Shown here piece after piece: positions 40,010-49,900 of a stretch of 50,848 nt of DNA (its first letter is position 1; every line of letters starts with the position of its first letter). This DNA is from a virus, in IMG/VR virus record IMGVR_UViG_3300028829_005056, positions 1 through 50,848 of that record, one strand, 5' to 3'. Under the pieces are notes generated by a model, which was not told the origin of the DNA, searched no databases, and was given only the letters and a program-made list of their open reading frames with translations. Both the position numbers and the translations under genes were made by a program.

Positions 40010-40615
40010 ATGAGAGATAGAAGAATAGAACAACATCCGTTTGAATTTGTCTTAAGAATAAATGGTCATATCATTTGTCAGAGGTATTTCAATATTAACA
40101 ACTTTAATCCAGATGTGTTAGGGTCGATTGATATGAAAGAGTTATTAGACTCTATTGCTGGAGTAAACAACTCTTGGGGTACTATGGGTATAATCCCTAC
40201 CTACTTAAAAGAACGCTCTGCGGAGTACTTACAGTTTTTTGAGGACAATCAACACCTTTCTCACAAGAACAGAGATAATAATGTTGATAACATATGGGCT
40301 AAGTATGATAGCTACACATTCGAAATTAGAATCGAAGGTAAGGTTGTAGGTATATCTGAATTTTCTGGAAATATATTCCCACCAAAAATTAGATATAAGG
40401 TAAACTTAAAACATGCGACAAATATTTGGGGTGATAAAGTTTTAGATTCAAATGGTTCACCAAAAAATTTGGACATAATTCCAAATATTGTAAAAGAAAT
40501 TAAAAAAACTTTTTCACGAAAATCGTACGTTAAAGACTATATGGGGTACCCTTTAGATATTATGGCTCAACAAGAGAAAGAATATGCTAATTATGAGTCA
40601 ACTTTAGCTAACTAA
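40010..40615 (+). CDS. Unknown replication-block protein
   Basis: A 201-residue soluble protein with two similar strand-turn segments: FEFVLRINGHIICQRYF near residue 11 and YTFEIRIEGKVVGISEF near residue 103. This suggests two related halves or a duplicated beta domain. The linker between them is helical (SAEYLQFFEDNQHLSHKNRD) and the C-terminus is helical and charged. No family is recognised. It sits between the 5' nuclease and helicase genes, where T4-like phages often carry small replication accessory proteins. Confidence 0.65.
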   Translation: MRDRRIEQHPFEFVLRINGHIICQRYFNINNFNPDVLGSIDMKELLDSIAGVNNSWGTMGIIPTYLKERSAEYLQFFEDNQHLSHKNRDNNVDNIWAKYDSYTFEIRIEGKVVGISEFSGNIFPPKIRYKVNLKHATNIWGDKVLDSNGSPKNLDIIPNIVKEIKKTFSRKSYVKDYMGYPLDIMAQQEKEYANYESTLAN

Positions 40616-40618
40616 AAT

Positions 40619-40626
40619 GTATTTAT
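40619..40626 (+). promoter_or_regulatory. RTATTTAT motif before the helicase gene
   Basis: GTATTTAT then TTTATAGAAAG, 22 nt before the ATG at 40649. This shows the motif is not limited to virion genes. Confidence 0.45.
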
Positions 40627-40648
40627 TTTATAGAAAGTTTTAATAATT

Positions 40649-42064
40649 ATGAGTGAAGATAAGAAGAAGGATTTTGGGTATTTAGGTTTAGATTTTCAAG
40701 TAAGATTAATTGCTAATATTTTAACAGATAGAAAATTTGCAAACAATCTTATGGATATTCTAGATGCTAACTATTTCCAAGATGAATTCATTCGAAAAAT
40801 AGCTATCACAATTAAAAGTGCATTCGAAAAACATGAGACCGTTCCAGATATGGGAAGTCTAGAGATGAGACTCATGGATACAGCAAAGGATGATATTCAA
40901 AGAGATTTCGTACTCAAACAATTAAGAAGAGTTAAAGAAGCGAATTTGAATGATACCCTTTGGGTTCAAGAACGTGCACTTAAATTTTGTAAACAACAAG
41001 AACTAAAGAGAGCAATCAAAGAAATATCTACTATTAGTGACAATGGTGATATGGATGATTATGATGCATGTGTGGAAATCCTACAAAAGGCACTAGATAC
41101 TGGTGATGCGAAGGATGATGGGATAGACGTATTCCATGACATGGACAGTGTTTTATCTGATGACTTTAGAAAACCTATTCCAACTGGAATTAAGGGTCTT
41201 GATGAATGCATGGATGGTGGCTTATCAAAAGGGGAGTTAGCTGTTATCTTAGCACCGTTTGGTGTCGGTAAGACAACAATGGTCACAAAGATTGCTAACA
41301 CCGCTAAAAACAAAGAATACAACGTCCTACAAATCTTTTTTGAAGACAACCCTAAGGTTATTCAAAGAAAACATCTAGCTTGCTGGAGTGGGCACAATCT
41401 AAACGACCTTAAATATCATAAGGACGAGTTGAAAGAGATTGCACTTGCTAAATCAGAAGAAAGAGGACAAATTAAATTGAAAAAATTCCCAAGTGCTGGT
41501 ACTACAATACCACACATCAAGCAATACATAAGAAAACAAATCGCACAAGGATTTAGACCAGATATTGTTCTAGTTGATTATATTGACTGTATTCAGTCAA
41601 GTAAGTCATTTAAAGAAAGCTGGGATGCAGAAGGAAACGTGATGCGAGAGTTTGAAACTATGTTAGCTGAATTAGACATCGCTGGATGGACAGCAGTACA
41701 AGGTAACCGAAGTTCTATTGGTGCTGAGACTGTTGATTCGACGATGATTGGTGGTTCTATTAAGAAGGGTCAAATTGGTCACTTTATTGTTTCTATTGCT
41801 AAAACATTAGAGCAAAAGGATAGTGGTCATGCGAATATGGCAATTCTTAAGTCTAGATTTGGTAAGGACGGGATTGTCTTTACTGATGCAATCTTTGACA
41901 ACGGAACCATGAAAATTGAAATCGTTGAAGATAACGGTGGACAGAGTTTCCTTGAGAAAAAAGATGACATGTCAAACAAGGGACAACAACGTGTTAACAG
42001 CATACTAGATGCAGCAAAAGAGCGACAGAAAGCACTTGAGGCAGATGAAGAAGATGTATTATAA
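40649..42064 (+). CDS. gp41: Replicative DNA helicase (gp41/DnaB-like)
   Basis: A 471-residue hexameric helicase, nearly the length of T4 gp41 (475). The N-terminal helical domain (1-150) is followed by the RecA-like core: Walker A APFGVGKTT (202-210), a conserved acidic strand FFEDN, Walker B DIVLVDYIDC (about 308-317), and the sensor segment TAVQGNRSS (about 350). The C-terminus is acidic (LEADEEDVL). It unwinds the fork 5'-3' and normally works with a primase and a loader, neither of which is in the window. The stop codon lies inside the terminator stem-loop. Confidence 0.93.
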   Translation: MSEDKKKDFGYLGLDFQVRLIANILTDRKFANNLMDILDANYFQDEFIRKIAITIKSAFEKHETVPDMGSLEMRLMDTAKDDIQRDFVLKQLRRVKEANLNDTLWVQERALKFCKQQELKRAIKEISTISDNGDMDDYDACVEILQKALDTGDAKDDGIDVFHDMDSVLSDDFRKPIPTGIKGLDECMDGGLSKGELAVILAPFGVGKTTMVTKIANTAKNKEYNVLQIFFEDNPKVIQRKHLACWSGHNLNDLKYHKDELKEIALAKSEERGQIKLKKFPSAGTTIPHIKQYIRKQIAQGFRPDIVLVDYIDCIQSSKSFKESWDAEGNVMREFETMLAELDIAGWTAVQGNRSSIGAETVDSTMIGGSIKKGQIGHFIVSIAKTLEQKDSGHANMAILKSRFGKDGIVFTDAIFDNGTMKIEIVEDNGGQSFLEKKDDMSNKGQQRVNSILDAAKERQKALEADEEDVL

Positions 42065-42079
42065 CATCTTCTTTTTTTG
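42048..42079 (+). terminator. Terminator overlapping the end of the helicase gene
   Basis: AAGAAGATG (42048-42056) pairs with CATCTTCTT (42065-42073) around TATTATAA, which carries the stop codon, then a T-run to 42078. Confidence 0.82.
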
Positions 42080-42129
42080 TCACTAGTAACTATTAACACA
42101 CAAATAACAACTAAAAAAAAATTAAATTT

Positions 42130-44139
42130 ATGGATTTATCAACAGAGATACTGTCGGACATTACAGTATACATGAAGTACGCTAAGTACATCCCTCAACT
42201 ACAAAGAAGAGAAACTTGGCAAGAATTAGTGACAAGAAACAAAGAAATGCACCAAAAACATTACCCTCACATTACAGACGAAATTGAGGAAGCTTACAAA
42301 TTAGTCTACGATAAGAAAGTACTACCATCAATGAGGTCGTTACAATTTGGTGGTAAACCAATTGAGATTTCACCAAATAGAGTTTATAACTGTGCATATT
42401 TACCTATCGACCATTACAAGTCGTTTAGTGAGATTATGTTCTTATTATTAGGTGGAACGGGTGTTGGTTACTCAGTACAAAGACATCACGTAGAGAAGTT
42501 ACCAGAAATCAGAAAACCTAATTTAAAAAGAAATAGACGTTTCCTTATTCCAGATTGTATTGAAGGATGGGCTGATGCAATCAAGGTTCTTATGAGAGCA
42601 TACTTTGAAGGAATGTCAACACCTATATTTGATTTTTCAGATATTAGAGCAAAGGGTGCACTTTTGGTTACATCGGGTGGTAAGGCACCAGGTCCACAAC
42701 CACTTAAAGATTGTATTCATAATATTACAAAAATTCTTGACTCTAAAGAAAACGGTGATAAATTAACAACACTTGAGGTTCATGATATCGTATGTTACAT
42801 TGCTGATGCAGTATTAGCTGGTGGTATTCGTAGAGCGGCACTTATTTCATTATTCTCAATGAATGATGATTCTATGCTTACTTGTAAATTTGGAAATTGG
42901 TGGGAGCTTAATCCTCAAAGAGGTAGAGCAAATAACTCATCAGTGATTCTTAGACACAAGATTACCGAAGAAACATTTTTTGACTTATGGAAGAAGGTTG
43001 AGGAATCTAATAGTGGTGAGCCAGGTGTTTATTTCTCTAACGATAGAGATTGGGGAACAAACCCTTGTTGTGAAATCGCACTTAGACCATATCAATTCTG
43101 TAATCTTACAGAAATAAACGCATCCAACATTACATCACAAGCTGATTTAAATAAACGTGTACGTGCGGCTACCTTTATTGGAACACTTCAAGCTGGTTAC
43201 ACTGATTTTCATTACTTAAGAGATGTTTGGAAGGAAACAACAGAAAAAGACGCTCTAGTAGGTGTAGGAATGACTGGTATCGGTTCTGGTGCAGTACTTG
43301 AATATGACCTTCATGAAGCTTCACAAGAAGTTCTTACGGAGAACGCTAGAGTAGCAGCATTAATCAACATAAAGAAAGCGGCTAGAACAACAACGGTTAA
43401 ACCATCTGGAACTAGTTCACTTGTTTTAGGTACATCATCTGGAATACATGCGTGGCACAATGATTACTATATTAGAAGAATTAGAGTTGGTAAGAACGAG
43501 GCTATTTATAGTTATTTAGCAATAAATCACCCAGAATTGGTTGAGGATGAGTATTTCAGACCTAACGAGCAAGCAGTAATATCAATACCACAGAAGGCAC
43601 CAGAAGGTTCAATCTTTAGACATGAATCTCCAATGCACTTATTAGATAGAGTTAAGAATTTTAACACTAACTGGGTCCGTGGTGGTCATAGAACTGGTGA
43701 GAATACACATAATGTATCTGTAACTGTTTCTATTAAGAAAGAATTGGATATGATTTCAATCAAGGATGAAGAAGGTAACCCACTTAAGAGTACTGATGGT
43801 AAAGTTATCAAAGAATCTAAGAAAGATGAAGATGGTAACCCAATTTACAGAATCAACGAATGGGGTGGTATTGGTGAATGGATGTGGGATAATAGACATA
43901 CATTTAATGGTATTTCAGTTCTTCCATATGATGGTGGTAGCTATATTCAAGCACCATTTGAAGATTGTACTAAAGAAAAGTACGACGAGATGAATAAATC
44001 ACTTCACAACATTGACCTTACTAAGGTTATTGAAATTGAAGATAACACTGACTTAAGTGGTGAATTAGCTTGTGCTGGTGGTGCATGTGAAATTGACGTA
44101 GATTTATCAAGTATTAAAGATATTGATGAAACTGTGTAA
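42130..44139 (+). CDS. nrdJ: Adenosylcobalamin-dependent ribonucleotide reductase (class II)
   Basis: A 669-residue class II ribonucleoside-triphosphate reductase. Visible features: RVYNCAYLPIDHY near residue 87 with the first redox cysteine, the loop LLLGGTGVGYSVQRHHVEKL, NNSSVILRH, the radical/active-site motif NPCCEIALRP (about 311-320), TVKPSGTSSLVLG, and the C-terminal swinging-arm cysteines CAGGAC (about 646-651). It uses vitamin B12 coenzyme to form deoxynucleotides and needs no R2 subunit, matching the lack of an nrdB-type gene here. The glutaredoxin at 781 may serve as reductant. A long A-rich leader precedes it and a tetraloop terminator follows. Confidence 0.93.
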   Translation: MDLSTEILSDITVYMKYAKYIPQLQRRETWQELVTRNKEMHQKHYPHITDEIEEAYKLVYDKKVLPSMRSLQFGGKPIEISPNRVYNCAYLPIDHYKSFSEIMFLLLGGTGVGYSVQRHHVEKLPEIRKPNLKRNRRFLIPDCIEGWADAIKVLMRAYFEGMSTPIFDFSDIRAKGALLVTSGGKAPGPQPLKDCIHNITKILDSKENGDKLTTLEVHDIVCYIADAVLAGGIRRAALISLFSMNDDSMLTCKFGNWWELNPQRGRANNSSVILRHKITEETFFDLWKKVEESNSGEPGVYFSNDRDWGTNPCCEIALRPYQFCNLTEINASNITSQADLNKRVRAATFIGTLQAGYTDFHYLRDVWKETTEKDALVGVGMTGIGSGAVLEYDLHEASQEVLTENARVAALINIKKAARTTTVKPSGTSSLVLGTSSGIHAWHNDYYIRRIRVGKNEAIYSYLAINHPELVEDEYFRPNEQAVISIPQKAPEGSIFRHESPMHLLDRVKNFNTNWVRGGHRTGENTHNVSVTVSIKKELDMISIKDEEGNPLKSTDGKVIKESKKDEDGNPIYRINEWGGIGEWMWDNRHTFNGISVLPYDGGSYIQAPFEDCTKEKYDEMNKSLHNIDLTKVIEIEDNTDLSGELACAGGACEIDVDLSSIKDIDETV

Positions 44140-44159
44140 ACCATTGATAACACTACAAT

Positions 44160-44190
44160 AAAAGGGCTCGTCGAAAGATGAGCCTTTTTT
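44160..44190 (+). terminator. Strong terminator with GAAA tetraloop
   Basis: A 13-bp stem (44160-44172 with 44177-44189, two G-T wobbles) closes the loop GAAA and runs into T6. It ends the ribonucleotide reductase transcript. Confidence 0.92.
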
Positions 44191-44214
44191 ATTTGTACTA
44201 TTTAGTTATTAAAA

Positions 44215-44234
44215 ATATTTATTATACTATTTAT
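44215..44234 (+). promoter_or_regulatory. Tandem RTATTTAT-like motifs before gp25
   Basis: ATATTTAT (44215-44222) and a second TATTTAT preceded by C (44227-44234), then GTAATAAAG, ending 19 nt before the ATG at 44254. Confidence 0.5.
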
Positions 44235-44253
44235 GTAATAAAGAAAGTATAAT

Positions 44254-44640
44254 ATGGCAAATGGAAAATACATCAACATCAATTTCCCGTTCAAGGAGAG
44301 CGATAAAGGATTCTTTTTAGATTTAAACGACAACGATAAAGCAGCCATCAAAGCTGACCTTATGCATTTGATTTTAACTAGAAAGGGTGAGAGATTATAC
44401 CTACCAGATTTTGGTACCAATTTATTACAATATATATTTGAAGCAAACGACAGTGTTACTCAATCAGAGATAAAGACTGAAATTAGTGATACCGTAAAAA
44501 AATACTTACCTAACTTAGTAATTAATGAAGTAATAGTAGAACAAAGTGAAGCTAGTGAATATGCCGCTACTGTTAGAATTGATTATACCGTTACAGATGA
44601 TGCGTTCCAAGCAACTGATTTTGTATTAATAAACATTTAA
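44254..44640 (+). CDS. gp25: Baseplate wedge protein gp25-like
   Basis: A 128-residue protein, close to T4 gp25 (132). The family signature RKGERLYLPDFGTNLLQYIF (about residue 49) corresponds to the gp25 lysozyme-like/IraD-fold core, and the long C-terminal strand-rich half follows (VRIDYTVTDDAFQATDFVLI). gp25 initiates sheath assembly on the wedge and binds gp6. The gene is 5 bases upstream of gp6, as expected from the core gp25-gp6 module of contractile injection systems. Confidence 0.93.
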   Translation: MANGKYININFPFKESDKGFFLDLNDNDKAAIKADLMHLILTRKGERLYLPDFGTNLLQYIFEANDSVTQSEIKTEISDTVKKYLPNLVINEVIVEQSEASEYAATVRIDYTVTDDAFQATDFVLINI

Positions 44641-44645
44641 AAACT

Positions 44646-46484
44646 ATGGCAATTAAAAAAATAAATTATACATCTAGAAATTTTTCCGACGTTAGAGGGG
44701 AATTAATTGAATTTGTTAGACAATACTATCCAGAAATCTTCAATGATTTTAATGATGCTTCTGTAGGTATGATGCTTATAGAATTAAATGCGGCAGTCGC
44801 TGATATGCTTTCATTTAATACGGATAAAGCATTTCAAGAAACACAAATAGATTTTGCACAAGAACGAAAATCACTACTTTCACAAGCTAGAACATTTGGG
44901 TTAAAGGTACCAGGTAAGCGACCATCAGTATCCATCGTCGATTATTCAGTAACAGTTCCAGTATTAGGTGATACTTGGGACGTATCATACGCACCAGTGA
45001 TTAGAGAAGGTAGTCAAGTATCTGGAGCGGGTAAGGTATTTGAAAATTCAGTTGATATTGATTTTTCAAATCCATTCAATTTAGGTGGAATACCAAATAG
45101 ATTGATTATCCCAAACATAGATGAAAACGGTAATATATTAAATTATACTATTGTTAAAAGAGAGATGGTAACCAACGGTATAACAAAGGTGTTCAAGAGA
45201 ACAATCTCAGCAAATGATTCTAAGCCATTCTTAGAGGTTATTCTTCCAGATAATGATGTAATGTCAGTTTCATCTGTAATTACCTTAGAAGGTGTTAATT
45301 ACACCAAAATACCAACCTTAGACCAATTTTTAGATATCGATAACCAATGGTTTGAGATGGATGCATTAGCTGAGGATAAAATATATGTTGGTGATACAAG
45401 TAAAATATCTGATAATTCTGGTGTAATACCAGGTAAGTTCATTTCAGTTGATAAGCGTTTCATAAGAGAATACACCGACCTAGGGTTTACAAAACTAATC
45501 TTCGGTGGTGGGTCTCAAGACATATCAGCACTTTGTGATTTTGATGTAAATAAATCATTAATTAATAGAATTGGTGACTTCATCAATAATACATCATTAG
45601 GTCTTACATTACCATCTAATTATACGATGTATGTTAGATATAGAGTAGGTGGTGGTTCAACATCTAATCTTGGTCCTAACACAATAAACACTGTAGGTGT
45701 TACAAATATGGTGGTTAATGGTGCAAGTCCAGCAATCAACAACTCAGTTACTACATCATTAAAGGTTAATAACCCAATACCAGCTTTAGGTGGTAAGGAC
45801 CAACCTTCAATTGAAGAGTTAAGGAATTTAATTAAATATAATTTCTCAGCACAAAATAGATGTGTAACACTTAAGGATTATCAATCAAGAATTGCATTAA
45901 TGCCAGGTGAATTTGGAGTTCCATTTAGAACAGGTGTCTTCGAGGAACAAAATAAAATAAAGGTATATACATTAGGGTTAGATAGTAGTGGTAAATTAAG
46001 TAACACATCAACATCAGCACTTAGAGATAATATTGGGACATATCTTGCAGATTATAGAATGATTAATGATTATGTTGAAGTGGATAATGGTAGAGTTATA
46101 AATCTTAGTTTTGAAATTGACCTTTTTATTGAAAAACAATTCCCACAATCTCAAATAATGGCTGAGGTTATCAATCAAGTTAAAGATTATATGGATATTA
46201 ATAAATTTGATATGGGTGATGATATTTATCTTTCTGACCTTATGGAAATTATTAACAATGTTAATGGTGTAACCAATGTAATTGACATGAGAGTCTTTAA
46301 TAAGGTTGGTGATGGTAAATATTCATTAAATGAGATAGCACAACCATATGTTAATTCTTTAACTGATGATACGACAAGACAAATTGACTTATTAGGTCAG
46401 TTTACTTTATTTGGTGAAACAACCTCTATGTTTGAGGTTAAATATCCAGATAAGGATATAATGGTTAGAGTTAAGACTATATAA
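44646..46484 (+). CDS. gp6: Baseplate wedge protein gp6-like
   Basis: A 612-residue wedge protein of the gp6/J-like family (T4 gp6 has 660). The N-terminus (YTSRNFSDVRGELIEFVRQY, then DASVGMMLIELNAAVADML) and a block QARTFGLKVPGKRPS are family hallmarks. The C-terminal part includes CVTLKDYQSRIALMPGEFG, DYVEVDNGRVINLSFEIDLF and a NNVNGVTNVIDMRV strand. gp6 dimers form the inner ring of the baseplate that relays the contraction signal. Ends about 64 bp before the next gene. Confidence 0.94.
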   Translation: MAIKKINYTSRNFSDVRGELIEFVRQYYPEIFNDFNDASVGMMLIELNAAVADMLSFNTDKAFQETQIDFAQERKSLLSQARTFGLKVPGKRPSVSIVDYSVTVPVLGDTWDVSYAPVIREGSQVSGAGKVFENSVDIDFSNPFNLGGIPNRLIIPNIDENGNILNYTIVKREMVTNGITKVFKRTISANDSKPFLEVILPDNDVMSVSSVITLEGVNYTKIPTLDQFLDIDNQWFEMDALAEDKIYVGDTSKISDNSGVIPGKFISVDKRFIREYTDLGFTKLIFGGGSQDISALCDFDVNKSLINRIGDFINNTSLGLTLPSNYTMYVRYRVGGGSTSNLGPNTINTVGVTNMVVNGASPAINNSVTTSLKVNNPIPALGGKDQPSIEELRNLIKYNFSAQNRCVTLKDYQSRIALMPGEFGVPFRTGVFEEQNKIKVYTLGLDSSGKLSNTSTSALRDNIGTYLADYRMINDYVEVDNGRVINLSFEIDLFIEKQFPQSQIMAEVINQVKDYMDINKFDMGDDIYLSDLMEIINNVNGVTNVIDMRVFNKVGDGKYSLNEIAQPYVNSLTDDTTRQIDLLGQFTLFGETTSMFEVKYPDKDIMVRVKTI

Positions 46485-46502
46485 ACATTTCCTTTAATGG
46501 AA

Positions 46503-46510
46503 ATATTTAG
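46503..46510 (+). promoter_or_regulatory. Variant RTATTTAT motif (ATATTTAG)
   Basis: ATATTTAG then TATATTAATT, 37 nt before the ATG at 46548. It differs from the other copies in the last base, so this is the weakest member. Confidence 0.35.
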
Positions 46511-46547
46511 TATATTAATTGTTATAAGATAAATTAAAATTATTTAA

Positions 46548-46913
46548 ATGAGTTGTCAAAGTTGTAAAGAAAAAAGTAAAAATTTAAATTCACTAGTTAA
46601 GGGTGATGGGAGTGAAGACCCAATAACTAAAAATGTTGCATTCATTATATTCAATGTTCTAATTAGAATAATATTATTTGCAATATCATTATCAACCACA
46701 CCAGTTATTTTATTATTTATAGTGTGGATGTTATTTAAGACTATTATGCTTAATAAGGGTGATTTAAATATTATGCCATCACTAGTAATGGTTGGTAAAC
46801 AAATGGGTATTGGTAAAAGGAAATCAAAGAAATCAAAGGATTCTGAGGATATTGACACATCTAAACCAGAAAACTATGAATTTGATGAAAGAGTAGATAA
46901 AGTGAAACTATAA
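46548..46913 (+). CDS. Small two-helix membrane protein in the baseplate cluster
   Basis: A 121-residue protein. It begins MSCQSCKEK, a C-x2-C pair. Two hydrophobic helices follow at about residues 29-62 (VAFIIFNVLIRIILFAISLS, then PVILLFIVWMLFKTIML), and then a Lys/Ser/Asp-rich cytosolic-type tail (KSKKSKDSEDIDTSKPENYE). A membrane protein is unexpected between wedge genes. The stop is immediately adjacent to the ATG of the huge tail gene (TAAATG), so both are made together. Holin-like or infection-membrane roles are possible; neither is shown. Confidence 0.7.
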   Translation: MSCQSCKEKSKNLNSLVKGDGSEDPITKNVAFIIFNVLIRIILFAISLSTTPVILLFIVWMLFKTIMLNKGDLNIMPSLVMVGKQMGIGKRKSKKSKDSEDIDTSKPENYEFDERVDKVKL

Positions 46914-49900
46914 ATGTCAAAGTCAATTAGGATAAGAACAACACCAAATGGTAGTGATTCAAATATAAAAGTTAAAATCGAACAAGATTTTGATTTCATT
47001 GAAATATTATCATTGAAAATTTCTCAAGCAGAGGCGTATAGTCGTTTCTGTTCGGATTATGGTGTGGTCGTTGGTAGAGTTATTATCAATGACGGTTTCG
47101 GTGTTCCTAATGCTAAGGTTTCGGTATTTGTTCCAATAGAAGAGGAAGATGAATTAGATAGTGAAATTGCTGGTCTATACCCATACAAAGTTTTAGGGGA
47201 TAAAAATAGTGATGGGATTAGATATAACCTTTTACAGAAGGACCCAAAACCTAATGAGAATTGCTTCACACCAGCTGGTTCATTTCCATCTAAAAGAGAA
47301 GTGATTGACAATGATACGGTACTTGAAGTTTATGACAAGTATTATAAATACACCACCACAACCAACGAAGCTGGTGATTTCATGTTATTTGGTGTTCCAG
47401 TTGGTTCACATACACTTAATATGGATTGTGATTTATCAGACATTGGTATTGCATCACAAAGACCTTATGATTATATTTCACAAGGTGAGTCAATAAAGAG
47501 GTTTGAGTCTACAACAAAATTTAAGTCCGATAAGGATTTAGATAAGATGATTCAAATCAAAAGTTATAGGAAAGGTATCAATGTACAACCATTTTGGGGT
47601 GATAAAGACCAATGTGATATTGGTATTACAAGAAGTGACTTTGATATCAAGAAAAAAATAATACCATCAGCAATATTTGTTGGGAGTTTATTCTCAGATT
47701 CTGAAAAGAATTCAATAAACAAAAACTGTAGACCTAGAAAAGATTTAGGTAGACTTTGTGAAACAAACGCATCAGAAGGTACCGTAGAGATGATTAGGAA
47801 GACGTTAGACGGTACTATTGAACGTTTTGATGTTGAGGGTGGTCGAGTAATAGATGATTCGGGAGGATGGGCGTATCAAGTTCCTATGAACTTAGATTAT
47901 ATGGTAACCAATGAATTTGGTGAACTTGTACCATCGGATGACCCTAACAAGGGAATACCAACAAAGGCTAGAGTTAGATTTAGAATTGGTATGGATGTAA
48001 CTGGTGACGAGGGTAGACTTAGAACTAGTGCTAAATATTTAGTTCCACATAACCCACCAAATTCTTCTAATATAGATTACAACTTCAATGAGAATACTAG
48101 TGATGAACACTTTAGAGATTTTCATTGGAATAAAATATATACAGTATCTAATTTTATACCTAGAGTTCAATCAACTTGTCCAGGCGGTAAGTGTGCTGAC
48201 AATAGGAATATTACAGGTATAAAGGATGTTGATGATTGTAGTGGTGACAAGACACCATTCCCATATAATAGGGTTGATACAGATTTCAATCCACTGTTTT
48301 TAATATTATGTATTATATTAAATATAATCATTTTCATAGTATGGATGATTAATGCAATTGTTATAAATCTTATAAATGTTGTCCTAATTATTATCAATGC
48401 TGTATTATTGGTTATATGTGAAATTGTCTTTTTTATATCTAAAATTGTCTGTGCTTTAAAACACTTAACGGATGCGGATAAACGTGCTGAATGTAGAGAG
48501 AAGGGTTGTATGGGTGATTGTGATGATGAAGAATGTAAGGATTGTGAATGTAAGAATATTCTTAGTTATGTACCATGTATTGTAATGGAATGTGATGATA
48601 AGAATTGGGCACCAGGCTGCAAGTGTGATTACATTGAACCATCATCTATAGTAGTTGGTTCGAATGATTATGGTAATACAGATACAGGTGCTATTGGTTG
48701 TTGGGCTTCAATGACCAACGCTGAAAATCCTAAGAATCCAATCACTCACTGGAGTGGTGTTAATTATAATTCAGATAATTGTAGTCACCCAGGTCATGAT
48801 AGACTTGATGCTGGGCTATCAGATTGTTACGCAATACAATTAGCAGAAGCATTAAATATGTTTGAATTGGACTTTTATAATGATTGGATTAATGGTACAT
48901 TATATGCGTATTTATTAAAATACAAGAAGAAAAAGAATGGTAAGCAAAAATTCTGTGATTCTGATTGTGACACATCAGATTCGGATAATAATTGCGATAA
49001 GAGTTGGTTTGTTGACACTTGTACTAGTGAAGGTAGTGATAGGATTGATACCAAGAAAATAATTAAAAAGCAAATTAATGAAGGTCTTATAAAACAAGTA
49101 ACAACGACTAGACCAGACGGAAAGGAAGATGAGGTATTGTATTATGCACCTTATACTAAACACCACGATTTTAAAATGTTTGCAACAGAACTTGTACATT
49201 TAGGTTCTATATTTGATTGTGATTGGCAAGGAATTCCTAAGATACAATCCTACTTATTACCAACATCATATATTAGACCACCTTACACTGCTGAATATTT
49301 AAATGATGGGACAACAAAGGTCACATGTGGAATGACATCAACTGGTACTCAAGGTAGTGGTGGATTATTTTTTGATATTGATTGTATTGGACTTAAGGTT
49401 GGTGGTAGATGTAAAAACTTTAAGAGAATTTGTGAAATTGGTGTTGAATTACCATCAGATAATTGTTGGGTATTAAATGAATCCATTACAAATCCATATG
49501 GGTCTAAATTTAGAGATATATTCTATGCACTTAATAAGGATGATGGTGCAAATAAATTGAATTCATGGCCTGTTGGTGGAATACCAGTAGGTGGTTATGG
49601 TACTGCATTTGAAACAGCTAGTGGTGAAGGTTTTGCTTCTGATAGTTTAAATGCAGAATATGTTCAATTTAGAGGTAACTATATCTCTACTGACACTGAT
49701 ACAGCAAATGTAGACCAACCTGTGGAATCTTATTCACAATCTAAGAATTCATTTTATTTCTATTTTGGTACCGAGCCTGGTAAAAGTGGACTAGAAACTA
49801 TGAACAATAGATTCTTCGCTGAATGTGCTGTTGTACAAAAGAATGACTTCGTAATTCAAGGTATAGTAACTGACTCTACATCATTTACTGGTTGTACTGG

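Noticed and set aside
46487-46504. Terminator after gp6 (ATTTCC/GGAAAT)
   Set aside because: The stem is only 6 bp, AT-rich, and not followed by a T-run.
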